A DNA stretch of 64,000 nt from Demequina salsinemoris. Lineage in GTDB: Bacteria; Actinomycetota; Actinomycetes; Actinomycetales; Demequinaceae. The notes under the pieces are model-generated. The model did not search any database. It worked only from the letters and a program-made list of their open reading frames with translations, and was not told the DNA's origin. Made by a program: the position numbers and the translations under genes. The stretch spans positions 124,001-188,000 of the forward strand of contig NZ_BBQZ01000002.1 of NCBI RefSeq assembly GCF_000974805.1. The letters are read 5' to 3'. Positions 16,554 to 25,068 of the stretch are shown here, piece after piece; the first letter of the stretch is position 1; the number at the start of each line of letters is the position of its first letter.

Positions 16554-17729
16554 ATGACCTCAACCGGCTCGGCCACCCAGCGACTGCTCCCGCCCCTGCG
16601 GCTCGGGCCGCTCGAGATCGACACGCCCGTCGAGCTCGCGCCGATGGCGGGCGTCACCAACGCCGCGTTCCGCAGGCTGTGCCGCGAGCACGGAGGCGGC
16701 ATCTATGTCGCCGAGATGGTGACCTCGCGCGCCCTGGTCGAGCGCACCCCGGAGAGCCTGCGCATCATCCACCACGAGCCCGACGAGCGGCCGCGCTCGG
16801 TCCAGGTCTACGGTGTCGACCCGGCGACCGTCCGAGCGGCGGTGCGGATGCTGGTCGAGGAGGACCTCGCGGACCACATCGACATGAACTTCGGCTGCCC
16901 GGTGCCCAAGGTGACGCGCAAGGGTGGCGGCGCGGTGCTGCCGTGGAAGCGCGACCTGTTCCGCGACATCGTCCGAGGCGCCGTCAAGGAGGCCTCCCGC
17001 AAGGACATCCCCCTCACGGTGAAGATGCGCAAGGGCATCGACGACGACCACCTGACCTACCTGGATGCGGCGCGCATGGCCGAACGCGAGGGCGTCGCCG
17101 CGGTCGCGTTGCACGCGAGGACCGCGGCCGACTACTACTCCGGCACCGCCGACTGGTCCGCGATCTCTCGGCTCAAGGACGAGATCAGGACGATTCCGGT
17201 GCTCGGCAACGGCGACATCTGGGCGGCCGAGGACGCCGTCGCGATGGTCGAGCAGACCGGATGCGACGGGGTCGTCGTCGGGCGCGGCTGCATGGGGCGT
17301 CCGTGGCTGTTCGCGGACCTCCAGGCAGCGTTCGAGGGCCGTGCGGACCGGGTCAAGCCGGGGCTGCGAGAGGTCGCGGACACGATCTACCGTCACGGCG
17401 AGCTCATGGTCGACACGTTCGGTGGTGACGAAGGCAAGGCGATGCGCGAGATTCGCAAGCATATGGCCTGGTACCTCAAGGGTTACCCGGTCGGTGGAGA
17501 AGCACGACGCGCGCTCGGGCTGGTCGAGACGCTCGCCGAGCTCCGTGGCCGCCTGGACGGCCTTGATCTGGATACGCCGTACCCCGGCGCGGAGGCGGAG
17601 GGGGCCCGAGGTCGGCAGGGCAGCGCTCGCCAGCCCGCCCTTCCGGACGGCTGGCTCGACAGTCAGGACCTCACGCCCGAGCATGAGGCGCGCCTGCGCG
17701 ACGCCGAGCTCTCCGTGTCCGGCGGCTGA
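16554..17729 (+). CDS. dusB: tRNA-dihydrouridine synthase
   Basis: A 391-residue FMN enzyme that reduces uridines in the D-loop of tRNAs using NADPH. The TIM barrel starts LGPLEIDTPVELAPMAGVTN with the FMN-binding PMAGVT element (about 31-36). The catalytic cysteine is in MNFGCPVPKVTRKGGGA (about 108-124), and NGDIW and GRGCMGRPWLF form the phosphate-binding end of the barrel. ATG 16554 follows GGACAAT by six bases, which looks like a leaderless start. The C-terminal tail after residue 340 is longer than usual and Gly/Arg rich. Single gene on its strand here, with dgt downstream. Confidence 0.95.
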   Translation: MTSTGSATQRLLPPLRLGPLEIDTPVELAPMAGVTNAAFRRLCREHGGGIYVAEMVTSRALVERTPESLRIIHHEPDERPRSVQVYGVDPATVRAAVRMLVEEDLADHIDMNFGCPVPKVTRKGGGAVLPWKRDLFRDIVRGAVKEASRKDIPLTVKMRKGIDDDHLTYLDAARMAEREGVAAVALHARTAADYYSGTADWSAISRLKDEIRTIPVLGNGDIWAAEDAVAMVEQTGCDGVVVGRGCMGRPWLFADLQAAFEGRADRVKPGLREVADTIYRHGELMVDTFGGDEGKAMREIRKHMAWYLKGYPVGGEARRALGLVETLAELRGRLDGLDLDTPYPGAEAEGARGRQGSARQPALPDGWLDSQDLTPEHEARLRDAELSVSGG

Positions 17730-17835
17730 GTGACGCGCGGGCCGGTCGACTGGACCGTGCGTGCCGGTCGAGTCGACTGCCCGACCGCCGGACGCCCGGG
17801 CCGCGACGGCCGGATACCCGCTAGGTTGAGGTGTC

Positions 17836-18309
17836 ATGAGCGAGGACCACGGCACGCGCAGATTCCCTGTCGATGGCGAGCTCGGCCTTCATGAGCCTGA
17901 GGCTCACCCCGACTATGCGGAGATCGTCGCGTTCTTCGGTCACATCGCCTACGTGATGCCGGACGTGCGAGGCGTGCTCGGCGAGCACCTCAAGCTCGCC
18001 GAGGGAGAGGTGCTCCCGACTCTGATGATGCAGGACCTGATGTCGTGGCTCCTCGAGACGTTCCGCACGGTGGGCCCCAACGGGCGCACCCTCCAGCTGT
18101 TCTCAATCCTCGACGCCGGCTACCGCGAGGCGTCGGACGCGCTGCGCGACGTCATGATCGTGGGCTTCCTCGAGGTCATCCCCGGCTTCGCCGGCCGCGT
18201 GCCGGACCCGGAGATGCTCGGCCACCTGGTCCGCGCGGGGCTCGGACCGGTACTGTCCGCGGTCCTGGTCGAGGTCGAGGGATGGCGCGGCGATAGCATC
18301 GGAACGTGA
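17836..18309 (+). CDS. DUF7674-like hypothetical protein
   Basis: A 157-residue acidic soluble protein, mostly helical, with no catalytic motif visible. Sequence landmarks are YAEIVAFFGHIAYVMPDVRGVLGEHL and the C-terminal LSAVLVEVEGWRGD. It resembles DUF7674-type proteins, which have no known role. A TAGGTT eight bases before the ATG suggests a leaderless transcript. Its stop overlaps the dgt start as GTGA, so the two are coupled, but dgt also has its own candidate -10 inside this gene. Confidence 0.65.
   Translation: MSEDHGTRRFPVDGELGLHEPEAHPDYAEIVAFFGHIAYVMPDVRGVLGEHLKLAEGEVLPTLMMQDLMSWLLETFRTVGPNGRTLQLFSILDAGYREASDALRDVMIVGFLEVIPGFAGRVPDPEMLGHLVRAGLGPVLSAVLVEVEGWRGDSIGT
18294..18299 (+). 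promoter_or_regulatory. candidate -10 box (TAGCAT) for leaderless dgt
   Basis: TAGCAT ends six bases before the dgt GTG, the TANNNT-N6-start geometry of actinobacterial leaderless transcripts. It lies inside the end of the upstream gene. No -35 is evident. Confidence 0.4.
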
Positions 18310-19613
18310 GCGATGCGAGCCCCGGCTACACAGAGTCGGACAAGGAACGCCTGGTACCCGAGCCGGCGAAGACCGCCAACCGCACGTCCTTCGCGCGAGA
18401 CCGTGCCCGCATCGTCCATTCGAGCGCGCTGAGGCGGCTCGGGGCGAAGACCCAGATCCTCGGCGCGGGCAGCGGTGACTTCGTGCGCACCCGGCTCACC
18501 CACTCGCTCGAGGTCGCGCAGGTCGGGCGCGAGCTCGGCAAGGCGTTGGGGTGCGATCCTGACGTGGTCGACGCCGCGTGCCTGGCCCACGACCTCGGCC
18601 ACCCGCCGTTCGGGCACAACGGCGAGCGCGCGCTCGACGAGGCCGTGCGCCACGTGGGTGGCTTCGAGGGCAACGCCCAGACGCTGCGCGTCCTCACACG
18701 GCTCGAGCCGAAGACGATCCACCCGGTCACGGGCGAGAGCATCGGCCTGAATCTGACGCGCGCGGTCCTCGACGCCACGGTGAAGTACCCGTGGGGCGAG
18801 CAGGAGCTCAAGCTCGACGCGCACGGCCGGCCGATCCGCAAGTTCAACGTGTACGAGGACGACCGTCCCGTCTACGACTGGCTGCGCGCGGACGCCCCGT
18901 CGCGCCAGCCGAGCTTCGAGGCGCAGATCATGGACCTCGCCGACGACATCTCCTACTCGGTCCACGACGTCGAGGACTCCGTCGTGCACCAGGGGGTGTC
19001 GCTGTCCGTCATGCGCGACCCCGGCGTCGCCCGCGCCGTCGCCGAGCGGGCGCGCGAGTGGTACGGCTGGGACGACGAGGCAGCGCTGCTCGAAGCACTC
19101 GAGCGGCTCCGGGTCTTCGGCTGGTGGGCGGACGAGTACGACGGTTCGCGCAGGGCGCTCGCCGCGCTCAAGGACATGACGAGCCAGCTGATCGGGCGCA
19201 TGTGCAACGGCGCGATCGACGCGACACGGCAGGCGCACGGCGACGGGCCCCTCACGCGGTACAACGCGAGGCTCGTGCTCCCCCAGGAGACGCACGCGGA
19301 GATCGTCCTGCTCAAGGGCATCGCGGTGCACTTCCTCATGGCGCCGCGCGAGGCGACGCCCGGCTACGGGAAGCAGCGCAAGGTGCTCAAGCAGCTGGTC
19401 GCCGCGCTCGCGGACCGGGGGCCCGAGGCCTTCGAGCCGCAGTTCGCCGCGGACTACCGGGACGCGGCGGACGATGCGGGACGGCTCAGGGCGGCCGTCG
19501 ACCAGGTGGCCTCGCTCACCGACAAGTCCGCGTACGACTGGCATCACAGGCTCGTCGTGAGCCCGCGCAAGCCGCGCGGGAGCCGCAGGCCTCAGGACGC
19601 CGTCGAGTCCTGA
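18306..19613 (+). CDS. dgt: deoxyguanosinetriphosphate triphosphohydrolase-like protein
   Basis: A 435-residue HD-domain enzyme that cleaves dNTPs to deoxynucleoside and triphosphate. The start NRTSFARDRARIVHSSALRRLGAKTQ, then RTRLTHSLEVAQVGR with the metal-binding His, and LAHDLGHPPFGHNGERAL (about 92-109) with the HD pair are the full active-site set of this family. The later DLADDISYSVHDVED segment supplies the remaining metal-site Asp. Length is standard for the actinobacterial type. The GTG overlaps the previous stop. Its last 22 bases overlap the convergent gene on the minus strand, so there is no separate terminator. Confidence 0.94.
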   Translation: MSDASPGYTESDKERLVPEPAKTANRTSFARDRARIVHSSALRRLGAKTQILGAGSGDFVRTRLTHSLEVAQVGRELGKALGCDPDVVDAACLAHDLGHPPFGHNGERALDEAVRHVGGFEGNAQTLRVLTRLEPKTIHPVTGESIGLNLTRAVLDATVKYPWGEQELKLDAHGRPIRKFNVYEDDRPVYDWLRADAPSRQPSFEAQIMDLADDISYSVHDVEDSVVHQGVSLSVMRDPGVARAVAERAREWYGWDDEAALLEALERLRVFGWWADEYDGSRRALAALKDMTSQLIGRMCNGAIDATRQAHGDGPLTRYNARLVLPQETHAEIVLLKGIAVHFLMAPREATPGYGKQRKVLKQLVAALADRGPEAFEPQFAADYRDAADDAGRLRAAVDQVASLTDKSAYDWHHRLVVSPRKPRGSRRPQDAVES

Positions 19614-20020
19614 GGGACCCTTCTCGCGCGCAGCAGCATGACGAGCGCCGCGATCGGCAGGAGCAGCGGCACCCAGCCGTACGCGGAGCCGTAGCCGGTC
19701 CACACCGTCTCGTCGGGCCACCACGAGGACTCGAGGTAGCCGAGCGTGCCGACGATCACGACGCCCGCGAGCTCGAGCGCGGAGCCGATCAGCGCGATGC
19801 GCCGCCGGCCTCGCCACAGCGCGACCGCGATGACGCCGTAGAGCACGGCCGAGACGCCGGAGATCAGATAGGGGAGCGGGGCCTCGGACAGCTTGGTCGA
19901 GATCTGATAGGCCGAGCGGCCGGTCGCGGCGAGGCACAGCACCGCGTAGACCGCGATGAGCGAGATGCGCGCGACGGGGTTCATGACCCTGCGCTCCGGC
20001 ATTGCGTCGTCCCTGGTCAT
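19592..20020 (-). CDS. four-helix membrane protein of unknown function
   Basis: A 142-residue protein with four hydrophobic helices (about 17-35, 50-68, 75-95, 113-132) and short loops; the loop after helix three is rich in tryptophan (SSWWPDETVWTGYGSAYGW). No family recognised. The start overlaps the stop of the upstream membrane protein as ATGA, so it is the last gene of a coupled trio. A start at the later MNPVARIS is possible, because the first twelve residues are poor. Its end overlaps the 3' end of dgt by 22 bases. Confidence 0.7.
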   Translation of the reverse strand: MTRDDAMPERRVMNPVARISLIAVYAVLCLAATGRSAYQISTKLSEAPLPYLISGVSAVLYGVIAVALWRGRRRIALIGSALELAGVVIVGTLGYLESSWWPDETVWTGYGSAYGWVPLLLPIAALVMLLRARRVPQDSTAS

Positions 20021-20436
20021 GCGGTCCCCAGGATCACCGCGAGGCGCCAGGCCACCACTGCGATCGCGGCGCCGATCAGGACGGCGGCGATCGCATCGAG
20101 CCGGACGATCTGGTCGGCTCGAAGCACGGGACGGTCGGGGTCGACCTTCTCACCGGGCGCCGGCGGCTCGCCGAGCCGTCCGATGCCGAGCAGCGGTACG
20201 AGCGCGATCGAGGCGAGCAGGTAGCCGACGGTGAGGACGACGCCCGCGTCGTTGCCGGTCAGCAGCAGCCAGACGACGGCGAGCGCCTGGACCGCGGTCA
20301 CGATCCAGGCCGCGGTCACGACGGCCTTGAGCGCGCCATGGGCGCGCGGCAGCGCGAGCGTGAGGATTCCGACGACTGCGAGGGCTCCGGCGACGATCAG
20401 CACCGCGGGGTACACGAGCCCTGAGTACAGGCCCAT
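20017..20436 (-). CDS. four-helix membrane protein of unknown function
   Basis: A 139-residue membrane protein with four predicted helices (about 7-27, 36-58, 66-86, 113-135). The cytosolic loop between helices three and four reads GRLGEPPAPGEKVDPDRPVLRADQ. No motif is recognised. ATG 20436 shares one base with the stop of the DUF6941 gene (TGATG), which is why it is chosen over a longer frame. Coupled to both neighbours, so the trio probably makes parts of one membrane-associated activity. Confidence 0.7.
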   Translation of the reverse strand: MGLYSGLVYPAVLIVAGALAVVGILTLALPRAHGALKAVVTAAWIVTAVQALAVVWLLLTGNDAGVVLTVGYLLASIALVPLLGIGRLGEPPAPGEKVDPDRPVLRADQIVRLDAIAAVLIGAAIAVVAWRLAVILGTA

Positions 20437-20891
20437 CAGACCTGCTGCTGGGCCTGCTGCACGCGCATCGGCAGGCGCGCGGCCTCCTCGCCGTCGATCG
20501 AGATGACCCACGAGAACATGCCGGCGGCAGGGAAGCGCAGGCCGTCGAAGGGGAAAGCGAACGGCGCGATCTGCTCGTCGCCGTCGACCAGGTGCGGGGG
20601 GCGGCCGAGCGTGAACTCACCGCCGACGCCGTGGACCGGGACGGGCTTGCCCTCATCGCCCATGCGGAGGCCGATCGGGTGCTCCTTGCCGTCCTCGGTG
20701 AGCAGCTTGATCTCGAAGCGGTGGGCCTCGTTCGTCGAGGTGAAGGGCACGTGCACGGTGGCCGCGACCGTCAGGCGGCGGTGGACCGCCGGGAACGTGC
20801 GGACGTTGATGACGTTCCAGCCGGCGCCGAGGGCGTAGATCTTGCCCTGCACCACCTCAGCGGAGTCGCACAGGAAGGAGTTGACGCGCAC
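20436..20891 (-). CDS. DUF6941 family protein
   Basis: A 151-residue soluble, mostly beta protein starting MRVNSFLCDSAEVVQGKIYALGAGWNVI, the signature of the DUF6941 group (small actinobacterial and cyanobacterial proteins of unknown role). The ALGAGW and VPFTSTNEAHRFEIKLLTEDG stretches agree with it. The GTG at 20891 is preceded by AAGGACTC, a fair ribosome-binding site. First gene of a three-gene minus-strand operon with two membrane proteins, divergent from dnaG. Confidence 0.75.
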   Translation of the reverse strand: MRVNSFLCDSAEVVQGKIYALGAGWNVINVRTFPAVHRRLTVAATVHVPFTSTNEAHRFEIKLLTEDGKEHPIGLRMGDEGKPVPVHGVGGEFTLGRPPHLVDGDEQIAPFAFPFDGLRFPAAGMFSWVISIDGEEAARLPMRVQQAQQQV

Positions 20892-20995
20892 GGGGGAGTC
20901 CTTTCATCGATGACCGCGGTCAAGCCTACCCATTCTCGTCACGCGACACCGCAAGCGAGGCGGCGCCGACGCACGGCGACGGACGGTCGCGCCGG

Positions 20996-21001
20996 TAGTG
21001 T
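20996..21001 (+). promoter_or_regulatory. candidate -10 box (TAGTGT) for leaderless dnaG
   Basis: TAGTGT ends six bases before the dnaG GTG. No ribosome-binding site is seen before this start, which supports a leaderless transcript. Confidence 0.4.
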
Positions 21002-21007
21002 GATGCC

Positions 21008-23020
21008 GTGGCGGGCACGATCAACAGGGATGACATCGCGGCGGTGCGCGAGCGCGCGCCGATCGAGGACATCGTCTCCCAGCATGTGACGCTCAAGAGT
21101 GCGGGCGTGGGCTCCCTCAAGGGACTGTGCCCCTTCCACGACGAGCGCAGCCCGTCGTTCCACGTGCGCCCCCAGGCGGGTCGCTGGCACTGCTTCGGGT
21201 GCGGCGAGGGCGGCGACGTCATCGAGTTCGTGATGCGGATGGACGGCCTCCCGTTCGTGGAGGCCGTGGAGTACCTCGCGGAGCGCGCGGGGGTGACGCT
21301 GCGTTACGAGGCCGGCGCGGGTCCGCGCAAGGAGGGCACGGCCGGGCAGCGCAAGAGGCTGCTCGACGCGCATCGCGTGGCCGCCGAGTTCTACGTGTCG
21401 CAGCTCGGCACCCCCGAGGCGAAGATCGGGCGCGACTTCCTGACCGAGCGCGGGTTCGGGCGCGAGGCCGCCGCGCACTTCGGCGTCGGCTACGCGCCGC
21501 AGGGCTGGCAGGCGCTCACCGACCACTTGCGGCGCAACGGCTTCACCGAGGCGGAGCTGCGCACGTCGGGGCTCGTGTCCGAGGGTTCGCGCGGCGTGTA
21601 CGACCGGTTCCGCGGGCGCCTCGTATGGCCGATCCGCGATGTCACGGGCGAGGTGATCGGCTTCGGCGCACGGCGACTCTTCGACGACGACCAGGGCCCC
21701 AAGTACCTCAACACCCCCGAGACACCGCTGTACAAGAAGGCGCAGGTGCTCTACGGCCTCGACCTCGCGAAGTCGTCGATCCGGTCCGAGCGGACCGCCG
21801 TGGTCGTCGAGGGCTACACCGACGTGATGGCGTGCCATCTCGCGGGCGTCACCAATGCGGTCGCGACGTGCGGCACGGCGTTCGGCGAGGATCACGTCAA
21901 GGTCGTGCGGCGGCTGATGGGCGACATGGCCGGGGCGCAGCTCAAGGTCGGATCCACGGGCTCCAAGGTGATCTTCACGTTCGACGGCGACGAGGCGGGG
22001 CAGAACGCGGCGCTCAAGGCCTTCCAGCTGGACCAACAATTCCTCGCGCAGACGTTCGTCGCCGTGGACCCGCAGGGTCAGGATCCGTGCGAGATCCGTC
22101 AGCATCGCGGGGACGATGCGGTTCGGGCGCTCATGGAAGCGCGCCAGCCCTTGTTCGAGTTCGTCATCCGCACGACCCTCGCCAGCTACGACCTCAACAC
22201 GGCGGAGGGCAGGGTGGCGGCGCTGCGCGCGTCGGCGCCCGTGGTCGCGGGCATCCGCGACCGCGTCCTTCAGCCCGAGTACGCGCGTCGCCTGGCCGGT
22301 TGGCTCGGCATGGAGGTCCAAGCCGTGCGCGGCGCCGTGTCCGAGGCCGCGAGAACCGGCGCGGGACGCGCTCCCCAGGTCCAGCATCGTCCTCAGTCCC
22401 AGCATCGTCCTGCCGGGCACGGTCCCCAAGGGTCGGCGCCCGCCCAGCCGGACGGCGCATCGTCCCCGACCCAGCCTCCCTATGACGACGGGCCCCCGCC
22501 CATGGACCCCGAGACCGGCGCGGTCATGCAGGTCGCGCCCGGGCCCGCGCGGCCCTCGCGGCGCGACCCGGTGGTGCGGCAGGAGGCGCTGTCGCTCGGC
22601 GTCCTCCTGCAGCTCGCGCCCGCGATCGCGAACGAGGCCGCGCCCGCAGCCGTGTACGCGGACCTGAGCCCCGAGGCGTTCATGGTGCCGCAGTACCGTG
22701 CGGTGTTCGAGTCGATGCTCGCCGCGGGCGGACCCAGCTCGGCGCCCGACTGGGTCGAGGCGGTGGTCGAGCAGGCGGGGCCGACGCTCGCCCCCACGAT
22801 CTCCGAGCTCGCCGTCACGCCCCTTCCGCACGAGGGAGGGGACGACGGCCCCTACGCCGCGTCGGTGCTGTCCCGCCTGCTGGACCTCGCGGTCACGCGG
22901 CAGATCGCCGAGCTGCGTGGAGCGATGCAGCGTGCGGGTGAGGGATCGCCCGAGGCGCAGCAGGCGTTCGCCGAGCTGATCGCGCTCGAGGGGAAGCGGC
23001 GGTCCCTGCGCGGGGAGTGA
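21008..23020 (+). CDS. dnaG: DNA primase
   Basis: A 670-residue primase that makes RNA primers at the fork. The N-terminal CHC2 zinc finger is intact (CPFHDE at about 41-46, CFGCGEGGD at about 62-70). The catalytic core has FRGRLVWPIRD, the Toprim motif VVVEGYTDVMA with its Glu (about 261-271) and the metal-binding FDGDEAG (about 323-329). A Pro/Gln-rich linker (about 445-520) follows, then the helical C-terminal helicase-binding domain. The linker contains a repeated QHRP caused by two copies of CCAGCATCGTCCT. GTG start, probably leaderless. Divergent from the DUF6941 operon. Confidence 0.96.
   Translation: MAGTINRDDIAAVRERAPIEDIVSQHVTLKSAGVGSLKGLCPFHDERSPSFHVRPQAGRWHCFGCGEGGDVIEFVMRMDGLPFVEAVEYLAERAGVTLRYEAGAGPRKEGTAGQRKRLLDAHRVAAEFYVSQLGTPEAKIGRDFLTERGFGREAAAHFGVGYAPQGWQALTDHLRRNGFTEAELRTSGLVSEGSRGVYDRFRGRLVWPIRDVTGEVIGFGARRLFDDDQGPKYLNTPETPLYKKAQVLYGLDLAKSSIRSERTAVVVEGYTDVMACHLAGVTNAVATCGTAFGEDHVKVVRRLMGDMAGAQLKVGSTGSKVIFTFDGDEAGQNAALKAFQLDQQFLAQTFVAVDPQGQDPCEIRQHRGDDAVRALMEARQPLFEFVIRTTLASYDLNTAEGRVAALRASAPVVAGIRDRVLQPEYARRLAGWLGMEVQAVRGAVSEAARTGAGRAPQVQHRPQSQHRPAGHGPQGSAPAQPDGASSPTQPPYDDGPPPMDPETGAVMQVAPGPARPSRRDPVVRQEALSLGVLLQLAPAIANEAAPAAVYADLSPEAFMVPQYRAVFESMLAAGGPSSAPDWVEAVVEQAGPTLAPTISELAVTPLPHEGGDDGPYAASVLSRLLDLAVTRQIAELRGAMQRAGEGSPEAQQAFAELIALEGKRRSLRGE
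22384..22465 (+). repeat. three GCATCGTCC copies in the dnaG linker
   Basis: Copies at 22384-22392, 22402-22410 and 22457-22465, the first two within an 18-base-spaced direct repeat CCAGCATCGTCCT. They fall in the part of dnaG that tolerates change. Another copy on the other strand lies upstream at 22111-22119. Confidence 0.6.
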
Positions 23021-23133
23021 CCCGCGGCCGCGCCTTGCCATACGTTCCGGGGAATTCTGTTCAGGACTGTGCAACTTTTCGGACACGGTCCGATGAATCC
23101 CAGGTAACCGTCCCGTTAAATCTGCGAACTCGC

Positions 23134-23163
23134 GTTCACCTCATCAACATCCTCCGATAGCGT
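23134..23163 (+). promoter_or_regulatory. phn operon promoter with PHO-box-like element
   Basis: GTTCACC (23134-23140), the core unit of actinobacterial PhoP boxes, overlaps a -35 TTCACC (23135-23140). Exactly 17 bases later is TAGCGT (23158-23163), a good -10. The neighbouring 11-base units are weak repeats (CAACATC downstream), so the PhoP call is tentative; the promoter geometry itself is convincing. It precedes phnD by about 75 bases. Confidence 0.5.
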
Positions 23164-23237
23164 CGAAAAGTCGCTTCGGCGATCGTCGCCGCCCGGAGGG
23201 GGTGCGCGCACCACGAACGAATTGCAGAGGTAGAAAC

Positions 23238-24212
23238 GTGAACCAGTTCCCCAAGCGCGTGGCTGCGCTGTCCCTCGTCGGCGCGTCCGCGCTGGCCCTG
23301 GCGGCCTGCTCCTCGGGTGGAGACGACACCCTGACCCTGGCGCTCGTGCCCTCGGACGAGGTCGAGCAGCTGACGACCGACGGCGAGACGCTCGCCGCGC
23401 TCCTGTCCGAGGAGCTCGGTCAGGACGTCGAGATCTTCGTTCCCGACGACTACAACGCCGTCGTCGTGGCGCTCCAGACCGGCAAGGCCGACATCGGCTT
23501 CCTCGGCCCGGTCGCGATGTGGCAGGCGCACGAGGAGGCGGGCGCGGACATCGTCCTGCAGTCGGTGCGCTACGGCTCCTCGGAGTACGTCGGTCAGTGG
23601 ATGACGAACGACCCCGACACGTACTGCCTCGACGACGTGACGACCGAGACCGACGACGAGGGCGTCGACTACTCGTACTGCAACGGCGCCACCGGCTACG
23701 AGGGACCCGCGGGCGAGGACGCGCTCGCGCTCATCCCGGAGGACGCCTCGATCGCATGGGTCGACGCGACCTCCGCGTCGGGCTACTACTTCCCGGCCAC
23801 CCAGCTCGCCGGCATCCTCGGCATCGACGACCCGTCGACCGCCTTCCCGAACGGCTTCTTCGCGGGCGGCCACCCGCAGTCGGTCCAGGCGCTCTACGAC
23901 GGTGACGCTGACATCGCGGTCTCCTACAACGACGCGCGCTCGAACCTTGCCGAGGAGTTCTCGGACGTGGGCACCACGGACGTCGTGTTCGCGTACACCG
24001 AGAACATCCCCAACGACGGCGTCGTCCTCAACGGCGACCTCTCGGACGACGAGAAGACCACGATCACAGATGCGCTGACGACGCTCGCGGGCACGGACGA
24101 CGGCCTCGCGGCCCTCGACGCCGTCTACGAGATCGAGGGCCTGGAGGCGGCGAACATGGACGCCTTCGAGGGCATCGTGGCGTCGACCTACGCGAACTTC
24201 GGCGGCGAGTAG
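23238..24212 (+). CDS. phnD: phosphonate/phosphate ABC transporter substrate-binding lipoprotein
   Basis: A 324-residue lipoprotein that captures a phosphonate or related oxyanion outside the cell. The signal peptide ends in the lipobox LAAC (cysteine at about 24). The mature part is a PhnD fold: TLALVPSDEVEQL, then DIGFLGPVAMW, YYFPATQLAG and GGHPQSVQALYDGDADIAVSYNDAR, where the usual ligand-loop serine/histidine residues lie. An insert rich in Asp, Glu and Tyr with two cysteines (about 130-155) is unusual. GTG 23238 follows AGAGGTAG. First gene of the importer operon, as expected for the most abundant component. Confidence 0.9.
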   Translation: MNQFPKRVAALSLVGASALALAACSSGGDDTLTLALVPSDEVEQLTTDGETLAALLSEELGQDVEIFVPDDYNAVVVALQTGKADIGFLGPVAMWQAHEEAGADIVLQSVRYGSSEYVGQWMTNDPDTYCLDDVTTETDDEGVDYSYCNGATGYEGPAGEDALALIPEDASIAWVDATSASGYYFPATQLAGILGIDDPSTAFPNGFFAGGHPQSVQALYDGDADIAVSYNDARSNLAEEFSDVGTTDVVFAYTENIPNDGVVLNGDLSDDEKTTITDALTTLAGTDDGLAALDAVYEIEGLEAANMDAFEGIVASTYANFGGE

Positions 24213-24237
24213 GCAGCTGGTTCGTCGACGGACAACC

Positions 24238-24274
24238 GCACCGGCGGTCAGCCTGCGAGGCTGGCCGCCGGTGC
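24238..24274 (+). other. stem-loop between phnD and phnC
   Basis: A 16-base stem (GCACCGGCGGTCAGCC against GGCTGGCCGCCGGTGC, one G-U-type mismatch) closes a five-base TGCGA loop. It has no T run. Such hairpins after binding-protein genes stabilise the upstream message and lower expression of the ATPase and permeases. Confidence 0.65.
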
Positions 24275-24297
24275 CATTCCCCTGGTAGGCAGGAATC

Positions 24298-25068
24298 ATG
24301 ATCGAGCTCAAGGGCGTCACCGTCCGCTATCCCAACGGCGTCGTCGGCCTGGACGACGTCTCCCTCACCATCCCGGACGGTCAGTTCGTCGTGGTGGTCG
24401 GACTCTCCGGAGCCGGCAAGTCCACGCTGATCCGGACGATCAACGGCCTCGTGCCGGTCACCGAGGGCAGCCTCGTGGTGGACGGAGTCGAGATCGCGGG
24501 CGCCTCGGACAAGCGCCTGAGGGAGGTGCGTTCGAGCATCGGGATGATCTTCCAGTCGTTCAACCTCGTGAAGCGCACCTCCGTCATGAACAACGTGATG
24601 GTCGGCCAGATGCACGACATCCCGATGTGGCGGTCGCTGTTCGGCGCCTGGACTGCCGAGGAGAAGGAGACGGCCTACCGGTCGCTCGAGCGCGTGGGGA
24701 TCGTCGAGAAGGCCTGGACGCGCGCCTCGCAGCTCTCGGGCGGTCAGCAGCAGCGCGTCGCGATCGCCCGCGCGCTCGCGCAGGACCCCAAGGTGATGCT
24801 CGCCGACGAGCCGGTGGCGTCCCTGGACCCGCCCACCGCGCAGATGGTCATGAAGGACCTCCAGCGCATCAACCGCGACCTGGGGATCACCACCCTCGTC
24901 AACCTGCACTTCCTGGATCTCGCGCGCCAGTTCGGCGATCGCGTGGTCGGCATGCGCGCAGGCAAGGTCGTGTTCGACGGGACAGGCGCCGAGGCGGACG
25001 ATGCGGTGTTCGAGGACATCTACGGGCGCTCGCTGACCGCCGACGACGTGCTGCCGGGACAGGCATGA
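24298..25068 (+). CDS. phnC: phosphonate ABC transporter ATP-binding protein
   Basis: A 256-residue ATPase that powers the importer. Walker A GLSGAGKST (about 35-43), Q-loop IFQSFNLV, signature LSGGQQQRVAIARAL (about 147-161), Walker B VMLADEPVASLDP (about 166-178) and the switch region VNLHFLDLARQF are all intact. The NLHFLDLA stretch is typical of PhnC. The gene follows the intercistronic hairpin, and its stop overlaps the first permease start as ATGA. Confidence 0.94.
   Translation: MIELKGVTVRYPNGVVGLDDVSLTIPDGQFVVVVGLSGAGKSTLIRTINGLVPVTEGSLVVDGVEIAGASDKRLREVRSSIGMIFQSFNLVKRTSVMNNVMVGQMHDIPMWRSLFGAWTAEEKETAYRSLERVGIVEKAWTRASQLSGGQQQRVAIARALAQDPKVMLADEPVASLDPPTAQMVMKDLQRINRDLGITTLVNLHFLDLARQFGDRVVGMRAGKVVFDGTGAEADDAVFEDIYGRSLTADDVLPGQA

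Noticed and set aside
20939..23086. Long open frame antisense to dnaG
   Set aside because: High GC leaves antisense frames open. The translated protein is low-complexity Arg/Gly/Ala/Asp, with no family motif, while the sense frame is a full primase.
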